A stretch of DNA of 64,000 nucleotides. It comes from Aquimonas voraii. GTDB lineage: Bacteria > Pseudomonadota > Gammaproteobacteria > Xanthomonadales > Xanthomonadaceae. The translations under genes were made by a program, and so were the position numbers. The DNA is taken from positions 186,001-250,000 of the forward strand of contig NZ_FNAG01000006.1 in NCBI RefSeq assembly GCF_900101825.1, read 5' to 3'. The notes under the pieces are model-generated. The model worked only from the letters and a program-made list of their open reading frames with translations, was not told where the DNA came from and did not search any database. Below are positions 18,014 through 25,399 of this stretch, piece by piece (positions within the stretch are counted from its first letter, which is position 1; each line of letters opens with the position of its first letter).

Positions 18014-18409
18014 TCAGGGTGCACGTGCCGGCTGCGCCTGCAGCAAGGTCTGCAGCTGCTCTGGCACATACCCGTTGACCCGATGCGTGGCAGTGAACAG
18101 CACCGGCACGCTGTCGATACCGAGCTCACGCGCGAGACGCGCCGCCTCCGCATCGGTGTCGACGCTGAGCTCGTGGTAGGTGATGGCGTTGTCGCCCATC
18201 CAGCGCCGCAGCTGGGCGCAGGCGGGGCAGGTGCTGAGGGTGAACACCACCGGCCGTGGCAGCTGCTCCAGGGCCGCCACCGGCGCGCTCAGCACCTCGA
18301 CGGCCAGCGGCTCCGGTGTGCTGAACCACCAGCGGGTGAGCAGGCTGCCGCCGACGGTGCCGGCGAGCACCACGATGAGCATGAGCAGTGCGGTCTTCAG
18401 CGTCTGCAT
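18014..18409 (-). CDS. Membrane-anchored glutaredoxin/thioredoxin-like protein (CPAC motif)
   Basis: A 131-residue protein with one N-terminal membrane helix (about 6-24) and a single thioredoxin-fold domain. The redox motif TLSTCPACAQLRRW sits at the start of the first helix, and SVPVLF carries the cis-proline expected in the fold. The domain probably faces the periplasm, as there is a lone N-terminal anchor. A strong GGAGG lies eight bases before the ATG. The gene is in a minus-strand row with the cysteine-rich peptide upstream and the sigma factor/kinase downstream, which suggests disulfide formation or repair in exported partners or redox sensing. The CPAC active site is unusual for disulfide isomerases but common in glutaredoxin-like proteins. 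Confidence 0.8.
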   Translation of the reverse strand: MQTLKTALLMLIVVLAGTVGGSLLTRWWFSTPEPLAVEVLSAPVAALEQLPRPVVFTLSTCPACAQLRRWMGDNAITYHELSVDTDAEAARLARELGIDSVPVLFTATHRVNGYVPEQLQTLLQAQPARAP

Positions 18410-18496
18410 GGGAATCCTCCGGGCAAAGCCGCAGCCCGGCGCGAGGCCGGGCCGCAGCAGGGGCGCGACAGGCGCGCGTTCTGGCTCAGCCTCGCA

Positions 18497-18706
18497 TCAG
18501 GGAATGATGCAGCGACGGCTCAGCATGCAGCTCTCGTAGAGGCCGATGCAGCGCGGGTGGTCCTCGCCGTAGGACCAGTTGCAGTCGTTCTGCAGCTGCG
18601 TGCAGCAGATGTACATGCTGTAGTTGATGGACTGGGCCTGGACGCTGGCGCCCAGGGCGGAGCCGACAGCCAGCAGCGCGCCCAGCATCAGTTTGCTGAT
18701 CTTCAT
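18497..18706 (-). CDS. Small exported cysteine-rich peptide
   Basis: A 69-residue precursor with a textbook signal peptide (MKISKLMLGALLAVGSALGASVQA), leaving about 44 mature residues with six cysteines: an adjacent pair in YICC, then single ones in NDC, PRC, ESC and RRC. GGGAG lies eight bases before the ATG at 18706. The pattern suggests a compact three-disulfide fold. No family recognised, and no antimicrobial or bacteriocin leader (such as GG) is visible. It lies 87 bases upstream of the membrane-anchored thiol protein in the same orientation. It may be the substrate of that protein, or a signal for the kinase row. Confidence 0.7.
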   Translation of the reverse strand: MKISKLMLGALLAVGSALGASVQAQSINYSMYICCTQLQNDCNWSYGEDHPRCIGLYESCMLSRRCIIP

Positions 18707-19082
18707 GGTGTTCTCCCTCATTCGGTCCTATGGAAGGATCCCGCCTGCGACACGGCTTGCCCTCTCCCTGGCGCTGTCGCCGACGTCCTCCCAGGGCGTT
18801 ACGCGCAGCGCAGCGGTCGATCTGATCACGCCCCTCGGTGGGCAACGATGGCGTCGTGGTGTCACGGTCGGAGCGCTTGGCTGCGTTGTCGGCCCTGGCC
18901 GCGCGCCCTGGCCGGCGCTGCCGCGGATCGGGCACGCAGGGGCCTGGGCTCGCCCACGCGACTCCGGAGATGCGCCGGACCCGCGAGCACCGATTCAGGC
19001 CACGGGGGGCGTGATCGGCGTTGCCCTAGACTGCGGCGGAGCGCTCTTCGCGCGCATCCCCTCCAGCCTCCGGGAGCCTTAC
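18707..19082. other. Divergent intergenic region between the peptide gene and glnE
   Basis: The region must hold the promoters of the cysteine-rich/ECF/kinase row (minus) and of glnE (plus). I find no strong paired promoter boxes, no operator and no further gene. For glnE, GGGAG at 19072-19076 sits six bases before the GTG at 19083 and supports that start over the ATG at 19092. Confidence 0.4.
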
Positions 19083-21881
19083 GTGACCTCGATGGAACTC
19101 CGCCTGTCAGCCCTCGTGCAGGAGCGCCGCAGCCGACTTCAGTCGCTGGACGCGGCGAGCTTCGAAATCCTGCAGTCAGGAGCGCTTGGCCCTTGCCTCG
19201 ACCGCCTGCTGGCGGCCTCGGACTACGCCTACGAGCAGCTGTGCAAGCGCCCCGCACTGATGGCCCAGCTGCTGCAGCCCGAGCCGGAGCCCGTGCTCGA
19301 CGGTCTTGATGAGGCCACGGCAATGGCCGTTCTGCGCCGCTGGCGCCACGCCGAATGCGTGCGTCAGATCGCCCGCGACGTCGCCGGTCTCGACGCCGTG
19401 CAGGACACCGTGCGCGCCAGCGCCGTACTCGCCGACCGCTGCTGCCAGCTCGCGCTGGACTACGCCATGGCGGCCCTGGTCGCGCGTCATGGCCAGCCGC
19501 GCTCGCGTGAGGGCGCGCCACAGCAGCTGGTGGTGTTCGGCCTCGGCAAGCAGGGCGGCAGCGAGCTCAATTTCAGCTCGGACATCGACCTGGTCTTCGC
19601 CTATCCGGAAGCCGGTGAAACCGACGGCGCGCGCGCGCTCGACAACGAGAGCTTCTTCGTGCGCCTGGGCCAGCTGCTGATCCGCCTGCTTGGCGAGGTG
19701 ACCGTCGACGGCTTCGTCTACCGCGTCGACATGCGCCTGCGGCCTTTCGGCAATGCCGGCCGGCTGGCGCTGTCGTTTGCGGCGATGGAGCAGTACTTCC
19801 AGCGCGAGGGCCGCGACTGGGAGCGCTACGCCTGGATCAAGGCGCGGCCGATCGCCGGCGACATCGAAGCCGGCGAGGCCTTCCTGCGCACCCTGCGACC
19901 TTTCATCTACCGGCGCTACTTCGACTACACCGCCTATGAAGGCCTGCGCGAGATGAAGGCCATGATCGAGGCCGAGGTGCAGCGCCGCGAGCTGGCCGAG
20001 CATCTGAAACTCGGCCCCGGCGGCATCCGCGAGATCGAATTCATGGTGCAGCTGCAGCAGCTGATCCGCGGCGGCCGCGAGCCGGCGCTGCGCGCGCGCG
20101 GGCTGGAGCCGGCGCTGGCGGCGCTGCGTGAGGGCGGGCATGTGGACGCGGCGCAGGCGGATGCCCTGCTCGCCGCCTATCGGCTGTTGCGTCATGCCGA
20201 GAACCATCTGCAGATGCTGCGCGAGCAGCAGGCGCACGAGCTGCCGGAAGAGCCCTTCGAGCAGCTGCGGCTGGCCCGCGGCTTGGGCTTCGCCGACTAC
20301 GCGGAGCTGCTGCAGGCCTTGAATGCGCAGCGCGCGCTGGTGCGTGCGGCCTTCGAGGAGGTCTTCGAGGGCGGCCGCGGCGAGACCGCCAGCCCGCGCG
20401 CGGGCCTGCTGCAGGACTACTGGCGTCAGATCGACCGCGAGCCGCCCATCGAGCTGCTGCGGCAAGCCGGCTTTGCACAGCCCGAGGCGGCGCAGCAGCG
20501 GCTGCTGCAGTTCGCCGCCAGCCCGGTGCGGGCCCAGCTGTCGGCACGCGCGCGGGCGCGCCTCGATCGCCTGGTGCCGGCCCTGCTCGAAGCCCTGCCC
20601 TCGCGGCCGCAGCCGCAAAAGCTGCTGGAGCGCGTGCTGCACTTCCTGCATGCGGTGCTGCGCCGTTCCAGCTACCTGGCCCTGCTCGACGAGAGCGCGC
20701 CAGCCCGCGAACGCCTGCTCGACACCTTCGTCGCCAGCACCTGGATGGCCGAGCGCCTGTCGGCCCATCCGCTCTTGCTGGATGACCTGCTGGACACCCG
20801 CAGCCAGGGCGCTCCGGAGTCGCGTGCCGCGATCACCGAAGAGCTGCAGCAGGCCCTGATCGAAGTGCCGCGCGACGACATCGAACGCCTGCTTCCGGCA
20901 CTGAATGAATTCCGCCAGAGCGTGGCCTTCCGCATCGCACGGGCCACCCTGTTCGGCGGCCAGGCGCCAACCGAGAGCGCGCGTCAGCTGGCCTGGCTGG
21001 CCGAGGTCATCGTCGATCTGCTGCTGGAGCGCGCCGAGGCCGAGGTCATCGCCGCCCACGGCCGTCTGCCGGACAGCGGCGTCGCCCTGCTCGGCTTCGG
21101 CAGCTTCGGCGCCTATGAGCTGGGCTTCAACTCCGACCTCGACCTGGTCTTCCTCTACCGCGCCCGCGAGGGGGCCGAAAGCGACGGCGCGCGCGGCTTG
21201 GATGCCGCCCGCTACTACCAGCGCGTGGTGCAGAAGCTGCTGTCCTGGCTGGGCATGACCACCACCGGCGGGCGCCTGTACGAGGTCGACCTGCGGCTGC
21301 GCCCGGACGGCAGCAAGGGCCTGTTGATCTCGACACTCGCGAGCTTCGAGGCCTACCAGCGCGAGCGCGCCTGGCTGTGGGAGAAACAGGCCCTGGTGCG
21401 GGCCCGCTTCGTCTGCGGCGATGCGCAGATCGGCGCCGGCTTCGAGCGCGCGCGCGCGCAGGTGCTGGCAGAGCCGCGCGCGCTGGACGAGGTGCTGCGC
21501 GAGGTCGCGGCGATGCGCCGGCGCATGCGCGAAGCGCTGGATCGCAGTCGCGCGGGCGAGTTCGACCTGAAGCAGGGCGAAGGCGGACTGGTGGATCTGG
21601 AGTTCCTGCTGCAGGCCGGCGTGCTGGCGCTGGGCGCCGCGCATGGCGAACTCGTCGAGGCGCGCGAGAGCGCCGAGCTGATCCAGCGCTGCGCCAAGGC
21701 GGGCTGGTTCGATGCCGACACGGGGGCCGCTCTGGCGTCTGCCCATGCGGAGCTGTTGGCGCTGGGCCTGGCCTGCACGCTCGACGGCCGGCCGCGGCTG
21801 GTGCCGGAGTCGAAAGCGCCCGAGACGGCGCGAGCGGCGATCACGCGGGCTTGGCAGGCGCGTGGACTCGGATCGGTCTAG
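19083..21881 (+). CDS. glnE: Bifunctional glutamine synthetase adenylyltransferase/deadenylase
   Basis: This enzyme adds AMP to glutamine synthetase to switch it off and removes it by phosphorolysis, under PII control, in nitrogen regulation. It has 932 residues, near the length of E. coli GlnE. Two nucleotidyltransferase modules are visible: an N-terminal deadenylylase with VVFGLGKQGGSELN and SDIDLVF (about residues 150-170), and a C-terminal adenylylase with LGFGSFGAYELG and SDLDLVF (about 670-690). Helical regulatory segments lie between. Both aspartate motifs are intact. The gene stands alone, with repeats and a convergent regulator after it. Confidence 0.97.
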   Translation: MTSMELRLSALVQERRSRLQSLDAASFEILQSGALGPCLDRLLAASDYAYEQLCKRPALMAQLLQPEPEPVLDGLDEATAMAVLRRWRHAECVRQIARDVAGLDAVQDTVRASAVLADRCCQLALDYAMAALVARHGQPRSREGAPQQLVVFGLGKQGGSELNFSSDIDLVFAYPEAGETDGARALDNESFFVRLGQLLIRLLGEVTVDGFVYRVDMRLRPFGNAGRLALSFAAMEQYFQREGRDWERYAWIKARPIAGDIEAGEAFLRTLRPFIYRRYFDYTAYEGLREMKAMIEAEVQRRELAEHLKLGPGGIREIEFMVQLQQLIRGGREPALRARGLEPALAALREGGHVDAAQADALLAAYRLLRHAENHLQMLREQQAHELPEEPFEQLRLARGLGFADYAELLQALNAQRALVRAAFEEVFEGGRGETASPRAGLLQDYWRQIDREPPIELLRQAGFAQPEAAQQRLLQFAASPVRAQLSARARARLDRLVPALLEALPSRPQPQKLLERVLHFLHAVLRRSSYLALLDESAPARERLLDTFVASTWMAERLSAHPLLLDDLLDTRSQGAPESRAAITEELQQALIEVPRDDIERLLPALNEFRQSVAFRIARATLFGGQAPTESARQLAWLAEVIVDLLLERAEAEVIAAHGRLPDSGVALLGFGSFGAYELGFNSDLDLVFLYRAREGAESDGARGLDAARYYQRVVQKLLSWLGMTTTGGRLYEVDLRLRPDGSKGLLISTLASFEAYQRERAWLWEKQALVRARFVCGDAQIGAGFERARAQVLAEPRALDEVLREVAAMRRRMREALDRSRAGEFDLKQGEGGLVDLEFLLQAGVLALGAAHGELVEARESAELIQRCAKAGWFDADTGAALASAHAELLALGLACTLDGRPRLVPESKAPETARAAITRAWQARGLGSV

Positions 21882-21961
21882 GCGCGGCCTTGGTCTGCTT
21901 GGCGCGCAGCCCCGGCGTCGATAACGGTGCGGCTGCCCGCGCTCGTGCCGGTACCGGCGGC

Positions 21962-22630
21962 AAGATTCAGGATTCGGGGTGAGGCGGCGCGTTTGCGCGG
22001 CATGCCGCGCGCGCCGCCGAACGCCCGAGCGCTGTGCGCGAGGGCGGGGAGCGGGATTCGCAAGTGCAAGAAGCCAGCGCGTCATAGGGTGGGCCCTGGC
22101 CCACCATGAGCTCGACGCTGGCCACGGTCCTGCGCTCGTGATGCTCCAGCTCCCCCTCGGTCCGCCACTCGCCAGACACCCTGCCCGCCTCGCGGGACGG
22201 TTCGCGCCGAGCTGGGGCGCGCCCATGCGTCACCGCCCGAGGCTCCGCGAATCTGTCACAAAGCGCTTCTGGTCGGCTTTAGTGCACTGCAGCGTGCAAG
22301 CCCACCTGAACAGTGTCTAAAGTCGGCCCCGCGGTTGCGGCGCTATGACGTCCGCCGCGAACCCTGGGGAGGGAGAGGCCCGCTTCGTGCAGACGAAGCG
22401 GGCTTCGTTCTTTTCAGGCGCCCAAACTCGCAGGGGCATGCGCAGGCGCTGCGCCTCCAAGACTTACGCGCGGCTTGGCCCATGTGACCGGGATGACCGG
22501 GGCGAGCGTGCAGCCCACGGTGGGCCAGGGCCCACCCTATACAGCGCCGGCTTCGCGCTGATGACCGGCGCGCGCGGCATGCCGCGCAAACGCGCCGCCT
22601 CACACCCAATCCCGAATACCGAATCCCGGC
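21962..22630. mobile_element. Composite repeat with long terminal inverted repeats (non-coding)
   Basis: A perfect 38-base inverted repeat joins 21979-22016 and 22566-22603, each arm containing the palindrome GCGCGGCATGCCGCGC. Outside each arm is a degenerate GGATTCG heptamer array (21962-21978; 22608-22630). Inside lie a forward REP-like palindrome (22085-22105) and an inverse one (22519-22539). The whole unit fills most of the gap between convergent glnE and the LytTR regulator gene, and no open frame in it looks real. It resembles a MITE or BIME built from several repeat modules. A shorter related unit lies at 54354-54510. Confidence 0.65.
22378..22414 (+). terminator. Strong intrinsic terminator inside the composite repeat
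   Basis: GCCCGCTTCGT at 22378-22388 pairs perfectly with ACGAAGCGGGC at 22393-22403 around the tetraloop GCAG, followed by TTCGTTCTTTT. On the plus strand this is a good rho-independent terminator. It lies about 500 bases after glnE, with no gene just before it, so it may end a read-through glnE transcript or a small RNA starting in 22106-22370. No promoter is clear enough to call. Confidence 0.7.
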
Positions 22631-22631
22631 T

Positions 22632-23348
22632 TTACAGCGCCATCTGCGCCCGCAGCTGCTGGGCCGCCCTTCGACTGACTTCGATATCGGCGCCGCTGGC
22701 GGTCCGGGCGATCAGGCCCTGGCCGACATCCGGTTCAAGACTGCGGATCGCATCCAGCCTGAGGATGCAGCTGCGATTGACGCGGAAGAAATGGGCCGGG
22801 TCGAGGCGTTGCTCGATGCGGTTGAGCGAGCTCAGCACGAAGCTCTGGCCGTATGGGGTGTAGACCGCGGCGTGGTTGCCGACCGACTCGAAGCGCTCGA
22901 TCTCGCGTAGACGGACGATGCGCGCGCTCTCGCCGAACTTGAGCAGCAGGCCGTGCTCCATCGGCAGGGTCGCGACCGTGGCCCGGGTCTCCGGCGGGCG
23001 CAGGCGTGCGATGGTTTTCGCGAGGCGCTCGGGCTCCACCGGCTTGACCAGATAGTCGAGGGCATTGAGGCCAAAGGCGTCGATGGCGAAGCTGTCGAAG
23101 GCGGTGCAGAAGACGAACTGGCAGCGGTCCTCGATGTGCTCGGCCAGCTGCAGGCCGCTCATGCCGGGCATCTGGATGTCCAAGAAGGCGAGGTCGGGCT
23201 GCAGCTGCTCCAGCGCGGCGAGCGCCTCCTGCGCGTGGGTGGCCTCGCCGACGATCTCGATCTGCGGATGCGCGGCCAGCAGACGCCGCAGCTCGGCGCG
23301 AGCGAGGCGCTCGTCATCGACCAGCAGGGTACGGATGCGGGCACTCAT
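22632..23348 (-). CDS. LytTR-family response regulator
   Basis: A 238-residue regulator. The receiver domain (about 1-120) has DDE at 11-13, the phosphoacceptor Asp57 in LAFLDIQMPGMSG, and the lysine in DYLVKPV. A LytTR DNA-binding domain (about 137-238) shows FESVGNHAAVYT, FFRVNRSCILRLDAIRSL and the closing VSRRAAQQLR. It pairs with the LytS-like kinase gene upstream on the same strand, but a 150-codon repeat array separates the two. Its ATG at 23348 overlaps the array's stop as ATGA. The only stop-free upstream extension in this frame runs through the repeats and is not supported. Confidence 0.92.
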   Translation of the reverse strand: MSARIRTLLVDDERLARAELRRLLAAHPQIEIVGEATHAQEALAALEQLQPDLAFLDIQMPGMSGLQLAEHIEDRCQFVFCTAFDSFAIDAFGLNALDYLVKPVEPERLAKTIARLRPPETRATVATLPMEHGLLLKFGESARIVRLREIERFESVGNHAAVYTPYGQSFVLSSLNRIEQRLDPAHFFRVNRSCILRLDAIRSLEPDVGQGLIARTASGADIEVSRRAAQQLRAQMAL

Positions 23349-23794
23349 ACGGACGTGCTCCCCGTGCGAGCGCGCACGCAAGCACATGGCGCGGGCCCCG
23401 GCCCACCGTGGCGAAGGGGTGTCCTCTCCCACTCCGACAACGAGGTCGCAACGTCGACGCGCGCCTTCGTCCGCCCTCTTCCCTTGCTCAGGAATAGGGC
23501 GGGCCCCGGCCCTCCACGGCGAAGGCCTGTCCTCACGAACTCGCATGGCGAGATCCACACACAGACCGGCACCCTCATGCGCCCTCTCCGCTTACACGGG
23601 AAAAGGGTGGGCCCCGGCCCTCCACGGCGAAGGCCTGTCCTCACGAACCCGCATGGCGAGATCGACACACAGACCCGCACCCTCGTGCGCCCTCTCCACT
23701 TACACGGGAATAGGGTGGGCCCTGGCCCACCGTGGCGCAGGCGCGTCCTCACCAACCCGCATGGCGAGGCCGACACATGGGCCGGCGCCCTCAT
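23345..23794 (-). CDS. Tandem-repeat ORF (four 36-residue units) coupled between kinase and regulator genes
   Basis: The frame codes for 149 residues made of three 36-residue units and a longer, more diverged fourth. Each unit runs roughly SPCGFVRT, GLRRGGPGPTLFPCK, RRGR, so it is strongly basic with up to three cysteines. The ATG overlaps the kinase stop (ATGA at 23791-23794) and its TGA overlaps the regulator ATG (ATGA at 23345-23348). This makes a continuous coupled chain of three frames. Because the unit is 108 bases (3 x 36), any frame open in one unit stays open in all, so openness alone is weak evidence; the two ATGA joints are the real argument. Alternatively it is non-coding repeat expansion at the junction. 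No family recognised. Confidence 0.4.
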   Translation of the reverse strand: MRAPAHVSASPCGLVRTRLRHGGPGPTLFPCKWRGRTRVRVCVSISPCGFVRTGLRRGGPGPTLFPCKRRGRMRVPVCVWISPCEFVRTGLRRGGPGPALFLSKGRGRTKARVDVATSLSEWERTPLRHGGPGPAPCACVRARTGSTSV

Positions 23795-23821
23795 GCGCCC
23801 TCTCCGTTCGATCGCCAGGGC
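23390..23821. repeat. 108-bp tandem repeat, four copies, each with a REP-like palindrome
   Basis: Equivalent bases recur exactly 108 apart, at 23390, 23498, 23606 and 23714. Each copy begins with a version of the GGTGGGCC...GGCCCACC palindrome; the copy at 23714 matches the dispersed form exactly, and the middle two carry GGCCCTCC variants. The outermost copy covers the last codons and stop of the kinase gene. The copies touch each other without spacers, so this is not a CRISPR array. Confidence 0.92.
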
Positions 23822-24942
23822 AGGCACAGCCGCGCCCGGAACTGGGTGGTGAGCGCCTGCAGCTCCAGCCGCGCCGCATCGCCATAGCCGAGCTGCAGGC
23901 GCTCGCGCAGATTGGCGAGCCCGGTCCGGGTGCCGTCGGCATGCGCGTCGGAGGACAGCGGGTTCACCACCTCCAGCCACCAGTGATCGGCCTGCGGACG
24001 CGCGCGGATCAACAGCTCGCCACCTTCCGGCCGCGGCGCGATGCCGTGCTTGATCGCGTTCTCGACCAGCAGCAGCAGGGCCAGCGAAGGCAGGCTGCGG
24101 CTCAGGCAGACCGGATCGAGATCGACGTTCACCCGCAGACGCTGCTCCAGACGCGCCTGCTCGATGGCGAGGTAGCGCTGCGCCAGCCGCCATTCCTCTT
24201 CCAGCGTCTGCGTGCTGCGCTCGGCCTGCGAGAGATGGAAGCGGAACAGCTCGGACAGCTGGGTCACCAGATCGGCCGCGCGCTGCGGGTCTTCGAAGAT
24301 GGTGCCGCGGATGGTGTTGAAGGCGTTGAACAGGAAATGCGGATTGAGCTGGCGGGTCAGCTGGTCCAGCCGCGCCTGGCGCACCTGCTGCTGCAGGCGG
24401 CGGCGCTGGCGGAAGGCGTGCCAGCCGAGGTAGAGCGCCGTCCAGACGCACAGGGTGGAGGCGAGATTGGCGACGGCCAGCACGTAGAACTGCGCGCCCT
24501 CGATGCTGACGCCGAACTCCGCGCCCTCGGAATTGAAGCGCACCGAGGTGATGGTGCCGGCCTGCATCAATTTCAGAGAGTCGATGGCGAGCGTCGCGCC
24601 CAGCGACAGCAGGGCCAGCACGACGATCCACCCGAGCAGCCCGAGCCAGGCCGGCCAGCGCGGCACCTGGCCGAGGAAGAACAGGCGCAGTGCAGGCCGC
24701 AGTCCCGCATGCGTGATCAGGAAGAAGACCCAGGACTCCAGCGCCATCCGCGCGATCCAGGCCTGGCTGCTGGCGCCGCCGCTGCCCACGATCTTCTGCA
24801 GCAGGGTGGCACTGACCAGAATCGAGCCAATGAACACCGCCGTCTGCAGCGCCCAGTAGGCGGGCGAGGCGTTGAACAGGGTGGCGCGCCAAGCCCTCAG
24901 CAGCGAGCGCGCGGTGCTTGGCGATGGGGCGTCGGCGTGCAT
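23791..24942 (-). CDS. LytS/YehU-like membrane histidine kinase
   Basis: A 383-residue sensor kinase with four hydrophobic segments (about residues 28-185), then the His-kinase motif RQLNPHFLFNAFNTIRG carrying the phosphorylated histidine (His of NPHFLF), a helical dimerisation stretch, and an ATPase domain with LLVENAIKHGI and GTRTGLANLRERL. A short periplasmic loop between helices 3 and 4 is the only visible sensing region. It partners the LytTR regulator coded downstream. The gene ends GEGA followed by TGA, and that TGA overlaps the first ATG of the 36-codon repeat array. Confidence 0.92.
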   Translation of the reverse strand: MHADAPSPSTARSLLRAWRATLFNASPAYWALQTAVFIGSILVSATLLQKIVGSGGASSQAWIARMALESWVFFLITHAGLRPALRLFFLGQVPRWPAWLGLLGWIVVLALLSLGATLAIDSLKLMQAGTITSVRFNSEGAEFGVSIEGAQFYVLAVANLASTLCVWTALYLGWHAFRQRRRLQQQVRQARLDQLTRQLNPHFLFNAFNTIRGTIFEDPQRAADLVTQLSELFRFHLSQAERSTQTLEEEWRLAQRYLAIEQARLEQRLRVNVDLDPVCLSRSLPSLALLLLVENAIKHGIAPRPEGGELLIRARPQADHWWLEVVNPLSSDAHADGTRTGLANLRERLQLGYGDAARLELQALTTQFRARLCLPWRSNGEGA

Positions 24943-25399
24943 GGGGTCTCAATGATGTTCAGGCCCGCGCATCATCGCGCGGCGCGAGGCAAGATGCCGC
25001 CCGCGCGCGTCCCTGCGCGCGGCACGACGGGACGCGCGAACGCCCCCCAACCGAAGCGCGTCCCGCGCTTCGCAGCCACCGCATCGCTCGCGATGCGGCG
25101 GAGTTCGAACGAGCGAGCGCCCCCTCTCCCCCAGCCCACCTTCGCTTCGCTCGGGCTCCAGAGAGCGTCGGCTGCCACCGGCAGCCGACAAGCGCTCTCC
25201 TCCGCTTCCCACCAGGGGAGAGGGGAGCTTGGGAATCGCTCTGCGCAGATTGGATCTGGGCGTTCCAGGCCGAGACTCCGGTGTCGGAAGGACGCCTGAC
25301 TTCGAGCCCCTCTTCCATTGAGGGAGAGGGGAGCTGGCACAGCGCTCAGCACCGAGGGGTCTCGCCAATCCCGAATCCCTAATCCCCAATTCCGGCTTC
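24943..25399. other. Repeat-rich intergenic region before the LytS-like kinase gene
   Basis: It contains a hairpin-bearing repeat at 25136-25200: GTCGGCTGCC at 25167-25176 pairs with GGCAGCCGAC at 25180-25189, within outer arms GAGAGCG/CGCTCTC. It is followed by two GGGAGAGGGGAGCT stretches. At 25367-25396 a degenerate AATCCCG heptamer array ends three bases from the stop of the MacB-like permease gene. The kinase promoter must be here, but I cannot point to it. No gene seen. Confidence 0.55.

Noticed and set aside
14728-18409. ECF/Ser-Thr kinase region as a phage-defence or toxin system
   Set aside because: The kinase and sigma factor belong to a common regulatory pairing, and no nuclease, NTPase or known defence partner is present.
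18497-18706. Six-Cys peptide as a bacteriocin with self-immunity
   Set aside because: No double-glycine leader, processing peptidase or immunity gene is adjacent; the leader is a Sec signal.
23349-23821. 108-bp repeats as a CRISPR array
   Set aside because: Units are contiguous with no unique spacers, are too long, and no cas gene is present; they are tandem repeats.
23065-25299. Plus-strand frame spanning the two-component genes and repeats
   Set aside because: Only open because of GC bias and 3n repeats; it lies opposite a recognisable kinase and regulator.
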